A stretch of 64,000 nucleotides of DNA, taken from contig OX359266.1 in NCBI GenBank assembly GCA_947179155.2, positions 44,529,539-44,593,538 on the forward strand. The letters are read 5' to 3'. The DNA is from Hedera helix. Lineage: Eukaryota > Streptophyta > Magnoliopsida > Apiales > Araliaceae. This document shows, piece after piece, positions 60,204-64,000 of this stretch (position 1 is the stretch's first letter; every line of letters begins with the position of its first letter). The position numbers and the translations under genes were made by a program. Below the pieces are notes generated by a model. It worked only from the letters and a program-made list of their open reading frames with translations, did not search any database and was not told where the DNA came from.

Positions 60204-62499
60204 TACTCAATAATACACAACTAAGTCTTCACTATTATTGTCACACTATTTTTACAATACAGTGAAAACTACTATAGTAACTATCTCGGACCATCACTCT
60301 ATAGCCCTCTTTTTCCCGCTAGTCTTGGCTACATTATCATTTCGTGAACAATTGAACAAAAAGAAAAAGGGTGAACTCATATAGCCCAATAAAGAATATA
60401 ATGACTAAGATAATGATGAATAAATTATCGTTAACCTTCAACAGTTGAGTTCCTGATAGAATAAAATAAACAACAAGTTTTAATTTAACAATTGCAGTTA
60501 AATTCTTAAACAAAGTTCATATCAACAACTGCAGCAAAACAACAACCATTAGAAAAATTATATAGATCATGATGTCTACTAGCTTTTTTCCCCCATAAAA
60601 ATCACCATCAACCTCTATCATCTGAAATACCACTAGTCATGATCATACCAAATAACAATTCTTCTTTGCCTCAGGCCAAAGAGAATATTCATTGCACGCC
60701 TTAAAAGACACACCACCATTATATCGTTTTTATCCTATCATCTGTGTCACAGGCCACAGATATCCACAACAACTTGATTTTTAATAATTAGTACAAATAA
60801 TAGTGATATAAGTGATGGACAGAAGAAATAGAATAATATGATAAATAATAAATAGCGAAAATTTATAATTTTACTTTGTGCAGATTCAAATAATGTCCAA
60901 ATTGTCAACATGATGTGGAGTCAAATTCAAGAATGAGATTCAAGATCCATAGTTTAAAAATAACGACTAAAGTTCAGTAGAAAGGTTCAAGTAAATAGGA
61001 ATGTTCAATTGAAATTATATTAAATAAAACACAAATTATTAATCATTTCAGAAATTTTACTAAACAATACTTATCATAGTAAGTTTATGAATATGAAAGA
61101 AAATAATATCCCTTACCTTAACATGTGAAAAAAGATTGCTTTAAATGTAGTGGATCAGCCCCTATATTTATAAGATAATTAGTAATTGCCACATATAAAT
61201 TTAATGGTGTATGATAACTCATATATTATGAACTATCAAAAATATTTATATAATATAAATTTTTGTAGTGTAATAAAATATAACAACTTCAAAAATAATT
61301 TTTAAAATAATATTTTAAAATAAATCTTTCAAATGAAGCTTTTAAAATAAATCTTCTCAAAGAAGAGTTTTCTAAATGAAGATTTGTAAATACCGTATGA
61401 AATAGGTATTTGTGCAATTACTACTCTTTAAATAAAATGCCTACTTGAGAAATTCTTGCACTCCTTTTGGTTTACAAATACTCAAAATAACCTTACTATT
61501 CTTAGAGAAACACTCATAAAATGCTTATAAATTTTTTTATGTTTTAGGTGTGATTTTTCTATTCAGCTGAGTAACTTATTTAAAGAAAAATGGAGTGCAC
61601 TGTGAGCGGTAGGTAAACAGTTAGCGTGTTGCACGCCAGCCTAAAAATCCAGCATTGGCAGCAATAGTAGCCTTGCTGCTTTTCTCCACCAAATTTTCAT
61701 CCGGCAAAATTTTATTTTCATTCCTCATGTGGCCCCCACAGAGGGCCCACGTGTTTCCTTAATATTTATATATAATAATCAAAATACTCACTAATAATAC
61801 AATATTTAAGGTAATGTTACAACAATGATAATAATAATTCAACAATAATGTAAGAACACGTTATTGATAATTATTAATTTAATAATATAATTTACTGTGT
61901 ATTTGCTACTGTAACAATTATTTGGTTCAATAATTTTAAAATACAGTATAATAGCAATTATTGACTCAATGATATAAAATATAGTGTAATGACAATTATT
62001 GAATCAATAATGCAAAATACTATGTATCAACAATTATTGATGAATAATGTGCAATAACTGTTTTATCAAATCAATAATATGAGATATTGTGCAATACCCT
62101 GTGCTACTATGTAATATTGTGTGCTATTGTAGAATATCGTGTGCTACAGTAAAATACTATAAAATATCGTATGCTACTATTATTTTTTCACCGGTATTTT
62201 AACAATTAAAAGTGATAACACTGTTGACTATTTTTATTTAAAAAGGTTTTCTTCTGTCATTTTATATATCCGACAATATTCCGTTGTGGTATCCACCAAT
62301 GATTGGTTATTTTTGAGCCATCGTTCGAATCAAATATTCCCCGATAAAACGAATATTGTCCAACATAATTTATTTTTTTACATATAACATCCTTAACTGT
62401 TAACTTTTATCAATATAACACCTTATTGTTTCAGAATAAAAATATATGCGAAGAAAAATAAAGTTGTATTTCATAATTTCGGAGCCTTACAATAAAGCT
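60204..62499. other. Insertion splitting the FRS relic, copy B
   Basis: Counterpart of 15459-17989, without the solo LTR (empty site GCAAT at 62091-62095) but with about 500 bp (61008-61515) that copy A lacks. AT-rich with degenerate CAATTATTG-type palindromes; no coding region recognised. Confidence 0.5.
62091..62095. other. Empty target site for the copy A solo LTR
   Basis: A single GCAAT with the same flanks that surround 16851-17570 in copy A. Confidence 0.9.
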
Positions 62500-64000
62500 A
62501 TTTTACTTCGTAATGAAATATTTTGTCATGAGAATCGACAAACCTAGTATCACATTACATTCCTTCATCCACCACTTCTCTTAAAACTCTATAAACTTGG
62601 AATTGGTATAAACCTCTTGGAATTATTTTTCAATAGCATGATGTGTAACACAAGGTACATATGAAGTCAAAGAATGAGAGTCCACTTCTATTTCTTTTTT
62701 CACTTTACTCCTTAACACATTATCATATTGGCCTACAAATTCTTTGAAGGAAGTTTTTGCACTGACAAATCTATCAAAAAACATTCATACTTTCACTTCT
62801 TTGTGTCCTAGACATTCCTGCCTAAAAATGATCTTTCACGAAACAAACAACCCACCGATGCCTTTTATTATACAATCCTTCTAACCATTCATTCTTCTAT
62901 TATTTGCCTTCCATTTAAATTTAAAATCATCTACACTTAAAGAATCAAACACAACGTTATATAATGAAAATTTAATTAATTAATATTGTTCATACCCTTT
63001 TAATTTTTCTAGAACCTTCTTCGTTATATGCCACAAACACCATCGGTGACGGGCACTGGCAAGAAAAACTATCTCAACCGCATTTTTTATCGCTTTATCT
63101 TGATTAGTGATAATAGTGTATGGATCTTTTCTAGACATGGAAGAAAGTCACACATCAAACAAACAAACACAAGTGTTAGTATCTTCATTCGATATCAAGC
63201 CACAACCAAGTAGTATGGATTGTTTATGGTGATTAACTTCAACAAAAAGAGCAAACGACATATCATATTAATTAGTCTAAACACCTCGTATGCAGCTCTA
63301 GTCCTTGAGTTCGCCCAAAATAATTTTTTTATCAAACTTTTTCATCTAGGTCTATCACATAAATAAAAAAAGTTAGAATCCACTGCCTGAACTTTAATTA
63401 AATAACCTTGAAGTGCACTAGCATCACCCTTAGCAAGCCTTAGCTTCTTTAATTTTTTCATATATTTTTCACAATCTTTCTTTAAACAAGGCACTACATT
63501 TTCTCCATCCTCAACACTAAGTGAATTATAACTTTTATTCATTGGTATCCCAATATCACTATTTAGCTCAAGTCTCCTCTTTATATAGGTTGACATGCCG
63601 ATTACACCGGTAAAAACGAGACTTACTTGTACTTAACCCATATCCAAAGTGGTTATACCCATTTTCCATCTTCCAATAACATGGCACAAATTGTCTTACA
63701 CCTTGCTTTAAGAATTTGATGCAGTTTTAAAGTAATCTTTGAGTTCTTCTTCGATTCTTCATATTTATGGGTTATAATTGTGAAATATTTAAAACCATTC
63801 TGTCCAATTTTTTAGTACTTCTTTTAGTTACTCTAAATCCTTGTTGTGCACCTTATTTCATGTAATACTCATAACATCATCAATATTGTCAACACACCAT
63901 ATGTAACTTGGTCTCTTTTATTATTTGATTGTTCCATTTTCCATTTTTTATTCTCTTTTACTTTATCATCCTTTTCGTTATCAGGTGAATCGTCTATGTC
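62500..64000 (-). pseudogene. FAR1-related (FRS) pseudogene, N-terminal and transposase part, copy B (cut by window end)
   Basis: Counterpart of 17990-19481. The minus strand again gives ELNSDIGIPMNKS, KDCEKYM, DASALQGYL (63596-63342) and, further on, the RHRWCLWHI transposase segment in broken frames. The window ends inside the N-terminal acidic region, so the start codon lies outside. Confidence 0.7.

Larger units (their letters stand above)
31050..64000. repeat. Segmental duplication, copy B (continues past the window)
   Basis: It matches 1162-19472 in order and orientation once the 15.1-kb Tat element (32656-47792) is set aside. Differences include a 52-bp deletion near 31457, loss of two pieces of about 85 and 100 bp around 52187-52228, a 469-bp deletion upstream of CYP79 (near 54492), a tandem duplication at 49395-49648, an extra stretch of about 260 bp at 49698-49958, and an extra stretch of about 500 bp at 61008-61515. 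Confidence 0.95.

Overview
This is plant nuclear DNA, most likely from a eudicot. It is very AT-rich, has intron-containing genes with GT..AG junctions, plant-type LTR retrotransposons, Stowaway- and hAT-like miniature elements, FAR1-related gene relics and a CYP79-type cytochrome P450. The species cannot be named from the sequence. There are no bacterial features, tRNA or rRNA genes, or CRISPR arrays.

The layout is a large direct duplication. Copy A starts at about 1162 and can be followed to 19472. The same series of landmarks restarts at about 31050 (copy B) and runs to the window end at 64000. The repeat period is about 29.9 kb before later insertions are counted. Both copies carry, in order: an LTR-like repeat, small MITEs, a two-exon CYP79 gene, a split RNase H-like relic, and a FAR1-related (FRS) pseudogene on the minus strand. 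The coding parts of the two CYP79 copies differ at about 13 of 1617 positions (hand count). Both left ends of homology fall at the edge of the same LTR-like repeat, which suggests unequal crossing-over between two copies of that repeat.

The only intact host gene is CYP79 copy A (10296-12420; 538 residues, one 508-bp intron). Its family converts amino acids to aldoximes, the entry step to cyanogenic glucosides, volatile nitriles and related nitrogen defence compounds. Copy B (55022-57146) has a nonsense codon at residue 316 and is probably a young pseudogene.

Copy B is split by a 15.1-kb Ty3/gypsy Tat-lineage element (32656-47792, minus strand, target-site duplication GCCAT). Copy A keeps the matching empty site at 2839-2843. 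The element has gag with SR-like repeats, a damaged pol, and an antisense extra gene (33569-35820) with two introns and its own TATA box. A second, younger, non-autonomous Athila-like element (39730-45597) is nested in its gag-pol. It carries a tRNA-Asp primer site, a short gag-like ORF and four tandem hairpins with compensating stem changes.

The single-copy stretch between the FRS relic and copy B (19.5-31.0 kb) holds a solo LTR (22117-23887), a 396-bp tandem duplication of a MITE region, an inverted-repeat element and long microsatellites, but no gene I can support. A second solo LTR (16851-17570) lies inside copy A only; copy B has its empty site. The inferred order of events is: FRS decay, segmental duplication, insertion of the Tat element and the solo-LTR parent, then insertion of the nested element.
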